NCBI RefSeq assembly: GCF_002796975.1
Contig: NZ_PEKV01000005.1
Location: 69,501-133,500 of the forward strand
Direction: 5' to 3'
Source: Ferrovibrio sp.
Lineage (GTDB): Bacteria; Pseudomonadota; Alphaproteobacteria; Ferrovibrionales; Ferrovibrionaceae
DNA: 64,000 nucleotides
Shown here: in pieces, positions 16,922-24,441 of the stretch
Numbering within the stretch: the first letter of the stretch is position 1
How the letters are laid out: every line of letters begins with the position of its first letter
Notes under the pieces: generated by a model
Told to the model about the DNA's origin: nothing
Seen by the model: only the letters and a program-made list of their open reading frames with translations
Database searches by the model: none
Position numbers and translations under genes: made by a program

Positions 16922-17674
16922 TCACGGTGAACCTTCCTCTTCTGCCGCAAGGACGCTTTGCGGAGGCAAGGACGTAAGCGCCATATAAGTGGACTGCACC
17001 TTGAGCAGTTGCGCGAGGATCTGTGTCTGTTGGATATGCGCCCTAGCGATAACGACCTGTCCTTGGGCGATACTAGCAAGCCACTCGTTGCTTTCTTTTG
17101 CGGCGAGAACCGCCGTTTCCAAATCTGACGCAGCTTTGTTCATATCTTCAGCTCCGCGAATGGCCATGTCTGCTTGGCCATTTCCTTTCGCAGCCGCGTC
17201 GACTGCGATGTTGATGCGACGCGACTCTACGGCGCGGCGCATTTCATCTTGCTTTGCGAAGGGCTGGCCCTTCATCTTCTTGGGATCGAGCCACATTGCG
17301 GTCCGGTAGCCACTAGATGCGTGGCAGATCGAGCCCCATGACACATCGTCCATATCGACGCCGGGCATCAATCGGTCGAAATTGGGCATAAGGCATTCGG
17401 AATCCTGACGGAGCCTGCTGGCCACTCGCTGCAGGTTCAGCATCGGTATCGAGATTTGCCCCATCTTGCCGATGGCATTTGCCTGTTGGCGTGTCGCATT
17501 CATGATGGCGGTCAGCGCATCGATTTGCTGCTGCATTTTGGTGAGCTGTTCGGCCAACTTCGCAATCGCCGCCTGGTCGATTACCTGGTCTAGGGCATAT
17601 GACGGCGTTGCTGTCGACACCAAAGCCGAAAGCAGCAGCGCAGCCGCGTAGGACTTCAAAGATGGTTTAGCCAT
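16922..17674 (-). CDS. virB5: VirB5/TrbJ-like pilus-associated protein
   Basis: A 250-residue exported helical protein. It has a signal peptide (MAKPSLKSYAAALLLSALVS, ending TPSYA) followed by a long coiled-coil region (AAIAKLAEQLTKMQQQIDAL). A middle cysteine-containing loop and a second long helix (HIQQTQILAQLLKVQSTYMA) come next. This is the VirB5/TrbJ pattern; such proteins sit at the pilus tip and contribute to recipient recognition. I chose the ATG at 17674 because a run of six G lies just upstream as a ribosome site; an earlier ATG adds four residues. It overlaps the end of virB4 by 19 bases. Confidence 0.88.
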   Translation of the reverse strand: MAKPSLKSYAAALLLSALVSTATPSYALDQVIDQAAIAKLAEQLTKMQQQIDALTAIMNATRQQANAIGKMGQISIPMLNLQRVASRLRQDSECLMPNFDRLMPGVDMDDVSWGSICHASSGYRTAMWLDPKKMKGQPFAKQDEMRRAVESRRINIAVDAAAKGNGQADMAIRGAEDMNKAASDLETAVLAAKESNEWLASIAQGQVVIARAHIQQTQILAQLLKVQSTYMALTSLPPQSVLAAEEEGSP

Positions 17675-20037
17675 TCGGCCCCCCATTGAGTTTTTAGATC
17701 GGCGATGACGCGGTTGGCTTCCGGGCCTGAGCGATAGAACCGAAGGGCATCACCTAGGATGGCCAGGTTCACATCGATGATCGCGCTTTCATCCAGGCCG
17801 GTAGTCGCATCGCGCTGGACTACTAGAGCCTGGCGCTGGCCCTCCTTTGTGTTGCCTGCGCCGAGGATGAAGCCAATCTGCTCTTCGTTCAGATTGAAGC
17901 GTTCCAGGCTGTCGCGACGTGCCTGGCTGTTCGGCAGGAAGATCAGGGTCGCGGTGTTGTCGAGAATTGCATCACTGACACCAGAATCGAAAAGTGCCTT
18001 CGGATCCTGGAAGCCAAGGCCGACAAATCCATCGAGCTTGCGGTATTCGCGGAACATCTCGATAGCCAGGGACTTGAAGCCGTCATTCTGTAGAAGCTTC
18101 GCCGCCTCATCGATGTAGATCCCGAAACCCTTGGTGTTGCTGGATGCCGAAATTCCAATAGCTGACGAAATGTGGGTGACGACGCCCGGTCCTGTTGCAG
18201 GGTCATCCAGGGCCTCGTTCATATTGATGCCGACCAGGTGCGAGGCTGCCAGGAAGCTTCCCAGGCTATCGTGGGGGGCATTCATCAGGTGGGAGCGAAT
18301 GCCCTTGCTGCCCTTTCCGTCTACCACCCACGGCGCAATAGCCCGCCGCAAGTGAGTTCCACGTGGGAACGCAAATTCAAAAATCGTATTGAGGGTGCGG
18401 TTAGGTACTTCTGTTTTAAATACCAGCTCCACTGCATGGGCGAGGATCTCGTCATCCTTCTCACCGCGTTCATAATGACCAGCGAGGGCCTTTAGGATTG
18501 TGTAGATCCGCTGCCGGTTTTTAGCTGTGTCGTCGCCAACATCGAGCGGGTTGAGCTGAAGTTCATCGTAACCCTGATAAAGGCCGCCCATGGCCTCGAT
18601 CATGAAGCGCGCGCCCTCTTTAGAATCGAAGACGTAAGAGCGGACGCCATTGAATTTGGCTAAGCCGCCCAGCAAGTGGATAATCAGCGTGGTCTTGCCT
18701 CCACCTGTCGGGCCAAAGCAGAGAAAATGGCCCTTAGACTGGCGCTTCTGAGAAACATGGAATTGAAGCGCATAGGCTTGGCCAGATGGCGTCCTGAAAT
18801 ACCGGACGGGCCTATCACCGAGCGGGCTAGTCGGCTGGCCTGTATATGAGTGATGGTAAGGCCAGATGGCTGCGATATTCTGCTCGCGCAGTATCAGCGG
18901 CCTGAGCAGACTAGTTGAGCTGGAAACGCGCCGCTGTTTTAACGACGGAATTCGAGCAAACCAGCAAAGTCCAGCACCTTTGGTCTCAACAGAATATTCT
19001 ATTCGGCGGCTACCAAGTGTTTTGCAGATATCACCGATTAGGCGATCCAGCTCCGGTTCAGTTGAGCCTCGCGCCGTTATCTGGAGTTGGGTGGAGAAAA
19101 CGGTGGTGTTGCCGGCAGCGAGCAGCGCTAGGGTGGCGACGACCTGGGCCAGCAGCTCATCGCTCTTGATGAATGATGATTCCAGCTCCTTTTTGCGGCG
19201 GCTGTAGAGTGCAATCGCTTCGTCGCGATCCCAGGGCTCGCAGATCTGTGCAATCTCAAGATCGCCTTGGATCGCCAGAATATCGGCCAATATTTGACCC
19301 GTGAGACTTTCGGGCCAGTCGCGGATCGCAATCGTCCGGTGGATCTTCAGATATGGAACGCGTGTAGAAATCGTCCCATCTGTCGTAACAATCAGATCAG
19401 CTGCCGGAATGCTTCCCGACATACTGCCTGAACGTCGTGTCAGATCATCGCGGAATTCACCCGAGACAAGGTAATTGACGAAGCAAGTCAGGGGGCATGG
19501 TGCTTCAGACGACTCAGGAGAGGATAGGAGCGCTGGCTTATACTGCTCCATCATCGACGTGACTTTGTCGCAGCCCTCTAATATCGCGGTTTTAGTCCTC
19601 CCTCCGATTACTACATACCAGTTGACGTAATAGGCCGACTGAAATACGGCGCGCTCAGCGTTGCCTATTTCTTTGAGGGTGCTGCTAGGCCACTCGGCTT
19701 GAAAGCCGATGTCGCGCTGGCGCTTGATGCCGAATATCCAGTGGTGGATACCAAGTTTACCTAAAGCATGATGCAGTGCTGCCCGACCGAGCAGCATTTG
19801 CTCCTGCTGCGGCATTACTTTGGCGTCATAACTAGTGCCGCGAATCTGGAAAACTCTAAACAGTCCGCCGCTTTTGACTCGGACTGACTGCAGATCTGGA
19901 TCGATACCATCGATCTCCAGCTCGTTCGCGATCCAGTCCTGGGACACATCGCCCAGAAACAGCTTGCGCGTCGACGGCTCTACAAGCGCACCAACCGACA
20001 GAGCCGCAAGGCTGGTCATGATGACTTCACCCCACAT
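17656..20037 (-). CDS. virB4: VirB4 secretion ATPase
   Basis: A 793-residue ATPase with the CagE/TrbE/VirB4 architecture. It has an N-terminal domain of about 420 residues and a P-loop GPTGGGKTTLI at about 442-452. The Walker B-like segment IYIDEAAKLL is followed by a motif region with FQDPKAL and LIFLPN. The start at MWGEV overlaps the virB3 stop (TAATG), which supports it over longer readings inside virB3. In the family it energises pilus assembly and DNA transfer and interacts with VirB3, its upstream neighbour here. Confidence 0.95.
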   Translation of the reverse strand: MWGEVIMTSLAALSVGALVEPSTRKLFLGDVSQDWIANELEIDGIDPDLQSVRVKSGGLFRVFQIRGTSYDAKVMPQQEQMLLGRAALHHALGKLGIHHWIFGIKRQRDIGFQAEWPSSTLKEIGNAERAVFQSAYYVNWYVVIGGRTKTAILEGCDKVTSMMEQYKPALLSSPESSEAPCPLTCFVNYLVSGEFRDDLTRRSGSMSGSIPAADLIVTTDGTISTRVPYLKIHRTIAIRDWPESLTGQILADILAIQGDLEIAQICEPWDRDEAIALYSRRKKELESSFIKSDELLAQVVATLALLAAGNTTVFSTQLQITARGSTEPELDRLIGDICKTLGSRRIEYSVETKGAGLCWFARIPSLKQRRVSSSTSLLRPLILREQNIAAIWPYHHSYTGQPTSPLGDRPVRYFRTPSGQAYALQFHVSQKRQSKGHFLCFGPTGGGKTTLIIHLLGGLAKFNGVRSYVFDSKEGARFMIEAMGGLYQGYDELQLNPLDVGDDTAKNRQRIYTILKALAGHYERGEKDDEILAHAVELVFKTEVPNRTLNTIFEFAFPRGTHLRRAIAPWVVDGKGSKGIRSHLMNAPHDSLGSFLAASHLVGINMNEALDDPATGPGVVTHISSAIGISASSNTKGFGIYIDEAAKLLQNDGFKSLAIEMFREYRKLDGFVGLGFQDPKALFDSGVSDAILDNTATLIFLPNSQARRDSLERFNLNEEQIGFILGAGNTKEGQRQALVVQRDATTGLDESAIIDVNLAILGDALRFYRSGPEANRVIADLKTQWGAEWLNHL

Positions 20038-20354
20038 TACGGCAACCTGTCGAGCTGAGTGGCACGGCCGGCAAGGAAGAACGCCGTCTTGCCCCGAGAA
20101 GCCCAAAAACGCGGGGTCGAGAACAGGTAATTGCCGAAGTGGCAATCTTGGTTGTTCTTGCGCCACAACCACGTCCAAAGACAGATCACGACCGCAAGGG
20201 AGGTGGGTATGGCCAGCGGAGCGAAGCCGACACCCACCATTAGGCCGAAGGTGCAGCCCATGCCGGCGATCACCAGGATCATCACCTTGGGCGGCAGCCC
20301 AAAGAGCGTCAGCGGCTTCTGAACGCCCGTGAACACGAAGCTACTGGCCTTCAT
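20037..20354 (-). CDS. virB3: VirB3 inner-membrane protein
   Basis: A 105-residue protein with the VirB3 pattern: a short N-terminus with VFTGVQKPLTLFGLPP, two adjacent hydrophobic helices (about residues 20-58) and a C-terminal tail. It starts at MKASSFVF, overlapping the virB2 stop by four bases, and is coupled to virB4 through a TAATG overlap. VirB3 is required for pilus assembly and is often fused to or partnered with VirB4. Confidence 0.9.
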   Translation of the reverse strand: MKASSFVFTGVQKPLTLFGLPPKVMILVIAGMGCTFGLMVGVGFAPLAIPTSLAVVICLWTWLWRKNNQDCHFGNYLFSTPRFWASRGKTAFFLAGRATQLDRLP

Positions 20355-20680
20355 GTGCCCATGCTCTTGCTGAGGTTGATCAGGCCGCGAATGATCGCCG
20401 GACCGGCCATGATGCAAATCCCGCCGACGATACACATGGCGAGACGCTGCCAATCCATCTGCCCCTTCAATGTCGCGATGATGCCGGCAACGATTACGCC
20501 GATGCCAACCAGGACCGCGCCCAGCGTGACAAGGCCCGCTTCGATATTACTAGCCGCCTCCACACCTGGTTCGACCCAGGAGTCATCAGCAGCAATAGCG
20601 AGCTGAGGAGCTGCGAACGTGACGAAAGCCACCGCGATCAAAAGGATCAACGACGGCAGGTATTCTGTGGGTTTACGCAT
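20351..20680 (-). CDS. virB2: VirB2 major pilin
   Basis: A 109-residue prepilin with a long signal peptide (about 30 residues, cleavage after LAIA). The mature part has two hydrophobic helices (about 45-72, LVTLGAVLVGIGVIVAGIIA, and about 80-98, LAMCIVGGICIMAGPAII) separated by a short charged loop. This matches VirB2/TrbC pilins that polymerise into the conjugative pilus. It is the first structural gene of the channel set and is coupled to virB3 by an ATGA overlap. Confidence 0.92.
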   Translation of the reverse strand: MRKPTEYLPSLILLIAVAFVTFAAPQLAIAADDSWVEPGVEAASNIEAGLVTLGAVLVGIGVIVAGIIATLKGQMDWQRLAMCIVGGICIMAGPAIIRGLINLSKSMGT

Positions 20681-20704
20681 TATGGGTTCCCCCGGTTGTG
20701 GTTG

Positions 20705-21115
20705 TTATTTCAGGATGAAGAAGAAGGTGATGACGGCGGCCCAATTCAGACTGGTGAGGACTGCTTGAGCGATCAGTTGGGACTTGGTTTTGCTTTGCAG
20801 CGTGCCAAGTGCTTCCGACTGTTGAGCCACACCATTCAGCACGCTGCGGACTGCACCATCGAGCAAGGCATCGCGCAGTTTGTTGGCGGACTGCGTTACG
20901 GACTCCACCACACCAACCACGGCCCGCTCGAAGCTTTCATTCTGAGCCTTGCGATGTGCTTCCAGAGACCGCGCCAGGTCACCCATGAATGCGGTGTGTA
21001 GCGTCACAGACATGAGAATGGGATCGTCCTCACCGACTGCCACGCCATGCTCTGCGAGAAGCATGGTGCGAACTTCCTGCTTGGATATCGGTTCAAAGGC
21101 AGCTTGGTCCGTCAT
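20705..21115 (-). CDS. TraM-like transfer protein with C-terminal membrane helix
   Basis: A 136-residue protein with a soluble, helical N-terminal part and one C-terminal hydrophobic helix (SLNWAAVITFFFIL). The gene order traK, traL, small gene, then this gene mirrors the traK-traL-traM leader operon of RP4, and the length is close to RP4 TraM (about 145 residues). I call it TraM-like mainly on position and size; residue similarity is not certain. The ATG overlaps the stop of the upstream small gene by four bases. Confidence 0.65.
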   Translation of the reverse strand: MTDQAAFEPISKQEVRTMLLAEHGVAVGEDDPILMSVTLHTAFMGDLARSLEAHRKAQNESFERAVVGVVESVTQSANKLRDALLDGAVRSVLNGVAQQSEALGTLQSKTKSQLIAQAVLTSLNWAAVITFFFILK

Positions 21116-21339
21116 GGCTCCGCCCCCACGGTTGTGCCTTGCGCGTCCAGGCGCGACAGGAAGTCATCGATGTTCGGCCATGAGCCCTTGCCGTAGGCGA
21201 CTTGGACTTTGCGGAGGAGGCCGACGGCTTCCATTGTCGTCGATAGGCTATACATCGAGAGCTGTTGATCGATGGCCCTCCTGCTGGCCGGGCTCAAAGC
21301 CGCCAGGGAGAGATCCTTGAACTTGGATGGATCGCTCAT
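21112..21339 (-). CDS. Small unknown protein between traL and traM-like gene (75 aa)
   Basis: Soluble, mostly helical protein beginning MSDPSKFKDLSL, with a GGAAAG ribosome site nine bases upstream. A longer in-frame reading would overlap traL, so the shorter start is preferred. No counterpart is known in the RP4 traKLM operon. It is coupled to the next gene by an ATGA overlap. No family is recognised. Confidence 0.65.
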   Translation of the reverse strand: MSDPSKFKDLSLAALSPASRRAIDQQLSMYSLSTTMEAVGLLRKVQVAYGKGSWPNIDDFLSRLDAQGTTVGAEP

Positions 21340-21353
21340 TGCTGGCTTTCCTG

Positions 21354-22082
21354 TCACGAGAGGTTCGCGGCGGCGATCTGGCCGTCGATGGTCCGCCATG
21401 TCATCGCGAGCCGCTGCTTGGCCATCACTGTGAAGCCAGCCGCCTCTTTGACTTCCTTGAACGTCAGTTTTTGGCGCAGCATCTGGTCCATATCAGCGCC
21501 GAAGGTTTCCTTGCGGACCTCGGGAATGCGGATCAGGGCTTGGATCTGTTCCTGGTTGTCGCGGAACAGTTTGCTGTCCTCGAACTTCTTTCCGTCGCGC
21601 TCGACGCGGCCGAAGAATTCGTTCAGCCAAACAACGACAGGGACGGTTTTGAAGTGATCCAGGAGGGAGGCAAGGCCATCCATGGTGTCGGTCTGGGCCT
21701 GACCGCCAGTGAGAACCGAATGGATGACCAGCTGCAGGCCATGCTCTTTAAAGAAGCCAGCAACGTCGTTCTCGAACATATAGGCGCAGAGCGGAACGAA
21801 GGTCGCAGCGCCGTTGTCAACGATGAAAGTGGCATCGTCCTTGGCGTTGATGATCGCTTCGATCAGCTGGTCAAATAGGCGCTGATCGATGTTGCCGTCT
21901 CGCATCAGCTCAAGGCGTATGGCTCCGAAGTCTTTGTAGCCGGCATAGGTCTGATTTACCGGATCCGTGTCGTAGCAGATCGGAGCCAGGCCCTTAGCCA
22001 GGAAGTGCTGAGTGATCAGGGAGGCGACAAGGCTTTTGCCGACGCCGCCCTTCCCCTGCAGGATCAGATGAACTTGCTTCAT
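21354..22082 (-). CDS. traL: TraL ParA/MinD-type ATPase
   Basis: A 242-residue P-loop ATPase very close in pattern to RP4 TraL. It opens with HLILQGKGGVGKS (deviant Walker A), followed by CYDTDPVNQTYAGYK, the motif FIVDNGAATFVPL, then VIHSVLTGGQAQTDT and VVWLNEFFG. The start at MKQVHL has an AAGGAG ribosome site ten bases upstream; an upstream ATG overlapping traK would add 14 residues. The cellular role of TraL in RP4 is not settled; it belongs to the leader operon made early after entry. It lies directly after traK. Confidence 0.88.
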   Translation of the reverse strand: MKQVHLILQGKGGVGKSLVASLITQHFLAKGLAPICYDTDPVNQTYAGYKDFGAIRLELMRDGNIDQRLFDQLIEAIINAKDDATFIVDNGAATFVPLCAYMFENDVAGFFKEHGLQLVIHSVLTGGQAQTDTMDGLASLLDHFKTVPVVVWLNEFFGRVERDGKKFEDSKLFRDNQEQIQALIRIPEVRKETFGADMDQMLRQKLTFKEVKEAAGFTVMAKQRLAMTWRTIDGQIAAANLS

Positions 22083-22120
22083 AACCTGTCGTCTCCTTGG
22101 TTGGCGTTTGCTGTTTGTCG

Positions 22121-22588
22121 TCACCAGTGGTCCCCACCTGACTTGAGGCCCTTGAACTTCAGAACCTCGGGTTCCTGTCCTGCCCCTACCGGCCGCCTCG
22201 TGGGACTGGCCTGGGCAGGTTCAGCCGGTCGAACCGGCATTGAGGGCGAATCGATGCGAACCGCAGCCGGGATGGCAGCAGCGGGTTGAGCAGGATTCGA
22301 TTGTGGGGTGGTGGTTGACTGGGTTGGCTTGGGGGCAGCCGCAAGCCAAGCCAGGACTTCGGGAGTGAGTTCTATCGGTGTCCTGGCCTGTTGAGGCTCG
22401 GCCAGGCACTCATCCCGAATAACCGCCGCGTGACGGAAGAAGGTGCTCTCGCCTACAGTGAGGCGGCCCGCAGCACAGAGAATTTTGTAGGCCTCGACAA
22501 GCGTGGCCCCATTCTTAATGAGGGTTGCAATCTCTGGCTTAAGCGCAAAAATCTCGCGCTTCGCCTTCCCCCAAGACAGACTGCCCAT
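22121..22588 (-). CDS. traK: TraK-like oriT-binding protein
   Basis: A 155-residue protein. Residues about 12-60 resemble the TraK family (pattern LKPEIATLIKNGATLVEAYK then AAGRLTVGESTFFRHAAVI, compared with FLAVRDDVKAAIDAGYSLRTI in TraK proteins). The rest is a Pro/Ala/Gln-rich linker and a short basic tail. RP4 TraK binds and bends DNA at oriT and lies next to it. It is the first gene of the leftward transcript. An inverted repeat lies two bases upstream of its ATG. The family call rests on the N-terminal pattern plus the following traL. Confidence 0.72.
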   Translation of the reverse strand: MGSLSWGKAKREIFALKPEIATLIKNGATLVEAYKILCAAGRLTVGESTFFRHAAVIRDECLAEPQQARTPIELTPEVLAWLAAAPKPTQSTTTPQSNPAQPAAAIPAAVRIDSPSMPVRPAEPAQASPTRRPVGAGQEPEVLKFKGLKSGGDHW

Positions 22589-22590
22589 AA

Positions 22591-22618
22591 CCGGTCACCC
22601 GAATAAACGATTGACCGG
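22591..22618 (-). promoter_or_regulatory. Inverted repeat at the traK start (operator, RNA hairpin or oriT arm)
   Basis: Perfect 7-base arms CCGGTCA (22591-22597) and TGACCGG (22612-22618) around a 14-base spacer. On the traK transcript the second arm ends two bases before the ATG. A hairpin would therefore cover or abut the weak GGGTGA ribosome site. A second palindrome, CACGA-A-TCGTG, lies at 22623-22633. In RP4, oriT and regulatory repeats lie next to traK. The function is inferred; the repeats are directly visible. Confidence 0.4.
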
Positions 22619-22717
22619 AAAGCACGAATCGTGATCTACCTAAATGGCAGCGGAGGGTGTTAATCAATCTTCCCGCTTAGAGAAGACCGAGAATCACCTT
22701 GGCTCCCGCAACCAAAT

Positions 22718-22757
22718 CAAAAGCCCCGCCAGGTTCGCCTGTGCGGGGCTTTTTTTG
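22718..22757. terminator. Strong bidirectional rho-independent terminator
   Basis: Nine-base arms AAGCCCCGC (22721-22729) and GCGGGGCTT (22743-22751). These are extended by an inner stem CAGG/CCTG around a TTCG loop with one bulged T, then seven T (22750-22756) on the plus strand. Four A (22719-22722) precede it, giving a T tract on the minus strand as well. It lies about 50 bases beyond the stop of the leftward glycan trio (22804) and upstream of traK. It should insulate the two regions from each other. Confidence 0.88.
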
Positions 22758-22803
22758 TTGATTGTGCCCTATTGGGCCGCCGCCGCGGGGAATGCTGCCC
22801 GCG

Positions 22804-23529
22804 CTAAACCGTCTTTACGTATTGGCAGACTAGGATCGTGGCCGTCTTGCTGGACAACCAGTCCAGCGAATGCCGATCGCTCCAAACTTCGGAGAGTGCC
22901 GTGTTGGGGCGGTCATGCATTAGGACGCGCAGGCTGCAGTAACCGTAATCGACCATCTTGAGGCCAACCGATTCGCCGAGGGCTCTCATGTCCTTCAGCG
23001 TATGGGCGTTGTGCAGAATGTCTTTCTTGTAGGGTTTGTATGGCCGGACCAGTAAGCGATCGATCAGGCGCGCCAGACCATTGAGCGGCTTCTTGCTGCG
23101 ATTGTCGCCATTGGGGACCGCGACGATTACCGTGCCCTCCGGCTTGGTGATGCGGACCAGTTCGCGCATATGGGGCAGCGGGTCGTCATAGTATTCGATG
23201 ACGGCGATATCGAGGGTGAGATCGGCCGAGGCATCCGGCTGCGGGATCTGCTCCGCGTCGCCGACTTCGAATTTATGGGTCGGATAAAGGCGGCTGCTAT
23301 GCTTCACCATCTCCGGGGAGATGTCGTAGCCGATATAGGTCTGCGGATCGAAGAGCTGGCAATACTCGCCCGTGCCTGAGCCGACATCCACCACCGTCTT
23401 CGGCGAAAGGCCCGCGACCATGCGTTCGACGACGCGATACCGGATCGCGTAGGGATGCTGTTTGATTCGCAGATGCCAGGTCGGGGCGTAGGAATCGAAG
23501 TGTTCAGTTACGGTCTGCTTGCCGCTCAT
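22804..23529 (-). CDS. Class I SAM-dependent methyltransferase
   Basis: A 241-residue methyltransferase with the SAM-binding motif VVDVGSGTGEYCQLF (about residues 47-61). The acidic loop IGYDISPEMV follows, then motif II-like ADLTLDIAVIEYYDDP and the post-motif EGTVIVAVPNGD. It starts at MSGKQTV, overlapping the upstream deacetylase stop by four bases (ATGA). Last gene of the leftward trio, followed by a strong terminator. The substrate is probably a sugar or glycan intermediate, inferred from context. Confidence 0.85.
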   Translation of the reverse strand: MSGKQTVTEHFDSYAPTWHLRIKQHPYAIRYRVVERMVAGLSPKTVVDVGSGTGEYCQLFDPQTYIGYDISPEMVKHSSRLYPTHKFEVGDAEQIPQPDASADLTLDIAVIEYYDDPLPHMRELVRITKPEGTVIVAVPNGDNRSKKPLNGLARLIDRLLVRPYKPYKKDILHNAHTLKDMRALGESVGLKMVDYGYCSLRVLMHDRPNTALSEVWSDRHSLDWLSSKTATILVCQYVKTV

Positions 23530-24389
23530 AATGCACCATCTAGATAGAAAGGGGTGTAGTAAGTTTTGCCGGGATTGCGGAAATAGATCTCGCAAAGTTC
23601 GAGATAGCTTTTTGCCGGAACCACGAAGAACGCCTCCGCGTAGCAGGGCGACTTCGATCCAGGAAGAAAGCGGGACATGAAGGCGTTAAGGCCTAGAATA
23701 TAATGCGCCCAGTCGCGCCGCTGCATCTGGCTGGTATAGCACCGCATAGCCGAAGCTTTATGCTTGATCGTCTCGGTGATGTCGATCACCACGTTCGGCG
23801 GCAGCGTCGTATAAACCTGATAACCCCAGATTTCCACGCCTTCGGGATCAAACAGACCCTCCTGCCACATCCTGAGGAGCAGTTCGGAGACGCGCCGATG
23901 GTCGTCATGGTCGTCGAGCAGGAAGGGCAGGAAGATACAGTCCGGGCCGATTCGCTTCAGGGCTGCAGCGCAAGTCTCCAACGATGGCCTGTCTAGCGCG
24001 ATCCTGTTCAGCTCGAATTTCAGAAAATCCGTGTCGAAGCCGATCCGCTCCGCCACCTGCCGCGCTTCGCTTTCCATCTGGTCGGCCGGCTTTCCAGTCG
24101 TCACGTAGATGGTGGAAACCGGGATACGCGCGGCAATGCTTTTTACCAGCGTGCCGCCGGCACCGAGGACTTCGTCGTCGGGGTGCGGCGCAAGCACGGC
24201 GATCCGCTTAGCCTGCGGATGATCCATGATGACCGGCTGCAGATTCCGGCTGAAACGCATAGTTCCCAGTAGTGGGGCGGCGGCGTGAAGATCGTCGAGG
24301 CCAGTCCAGTCCTTGATGAAGAACTTGTAGGCCTGCCGCGTCTGGAAGTGGCGATCTATACGCTGTGCAAGATTGCGAAGCGAGACCAA
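23526..24389 (-). CDS. PIG-L/LmbE family N-deacetylase
   Basis: A 287-residue PIG-L family protein. It has the zinc-binding motif APHPDDEVLGAGG (about residues 67-79), a second conserved segment DDHDDHRRV supplying the third ligand, and a C-terminal part typical of sugar-modifying members. The family removes N-acetyl groups from sugars such as GlcNAc derivatives. The start is a TTG with a GGAGG ribosome site six bases upstream; no ATG occurs in the conserved N-terminal part. It is in a leftward operon with the WbpE-like aminotransferase, so its substrate may be a diacetamido sugar, which is inference. Confidence 0.85.
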   Translation of the reverse strand: MVSLRNLAQRIDRHFQTRQAYKFFIKDWTGLDDLHAAAPLLGTMRFSRNLQPVIMDHPQAKRIAVLAPHPDDEVLGAGGTLVKSIAARIPVSTIYVTTGKPADQMESEARQVAERIGFDTDFLKFELNRIALDRPSLETCAAALKRIGPDCIFLPFLLDDHDDHRRVSELLLRMWQEGLFDPEGVEIWGYQVYTTLPPNVVIDITETIKHKASAMRCYTSQMQRRDWAHYILGLNAFMSRFLPGSKSPCYAEAFFVVPAKSYLELCEIYFRNPGKTYYTPFYLDGAL

Positions 24390-24441
24390 AGCCTGCCTCC
24401 ACGCCAGCGTGTTTCCCCACGACGAACCAAGCAGCCAGCTT

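Noticed and set aside
15960-16925. A 321-codon minus-strand open frame between virB5 and virB6, in operon direction
   Set aside because: Its composition (many His, Gln, Arg and Cys, no domain, no signal) looks like an antisense shadow. The plus-strand pair has a signal peptide, membrane helices and GC-rich third codon positions.
1-22588. A virB1 lytic transglycosylase in the channel cluster
   Set aside because: No protein with a transglycosylase pattern is present; virB2 is preceded by the traM-like gene. It may lie elsewhere or be missing.
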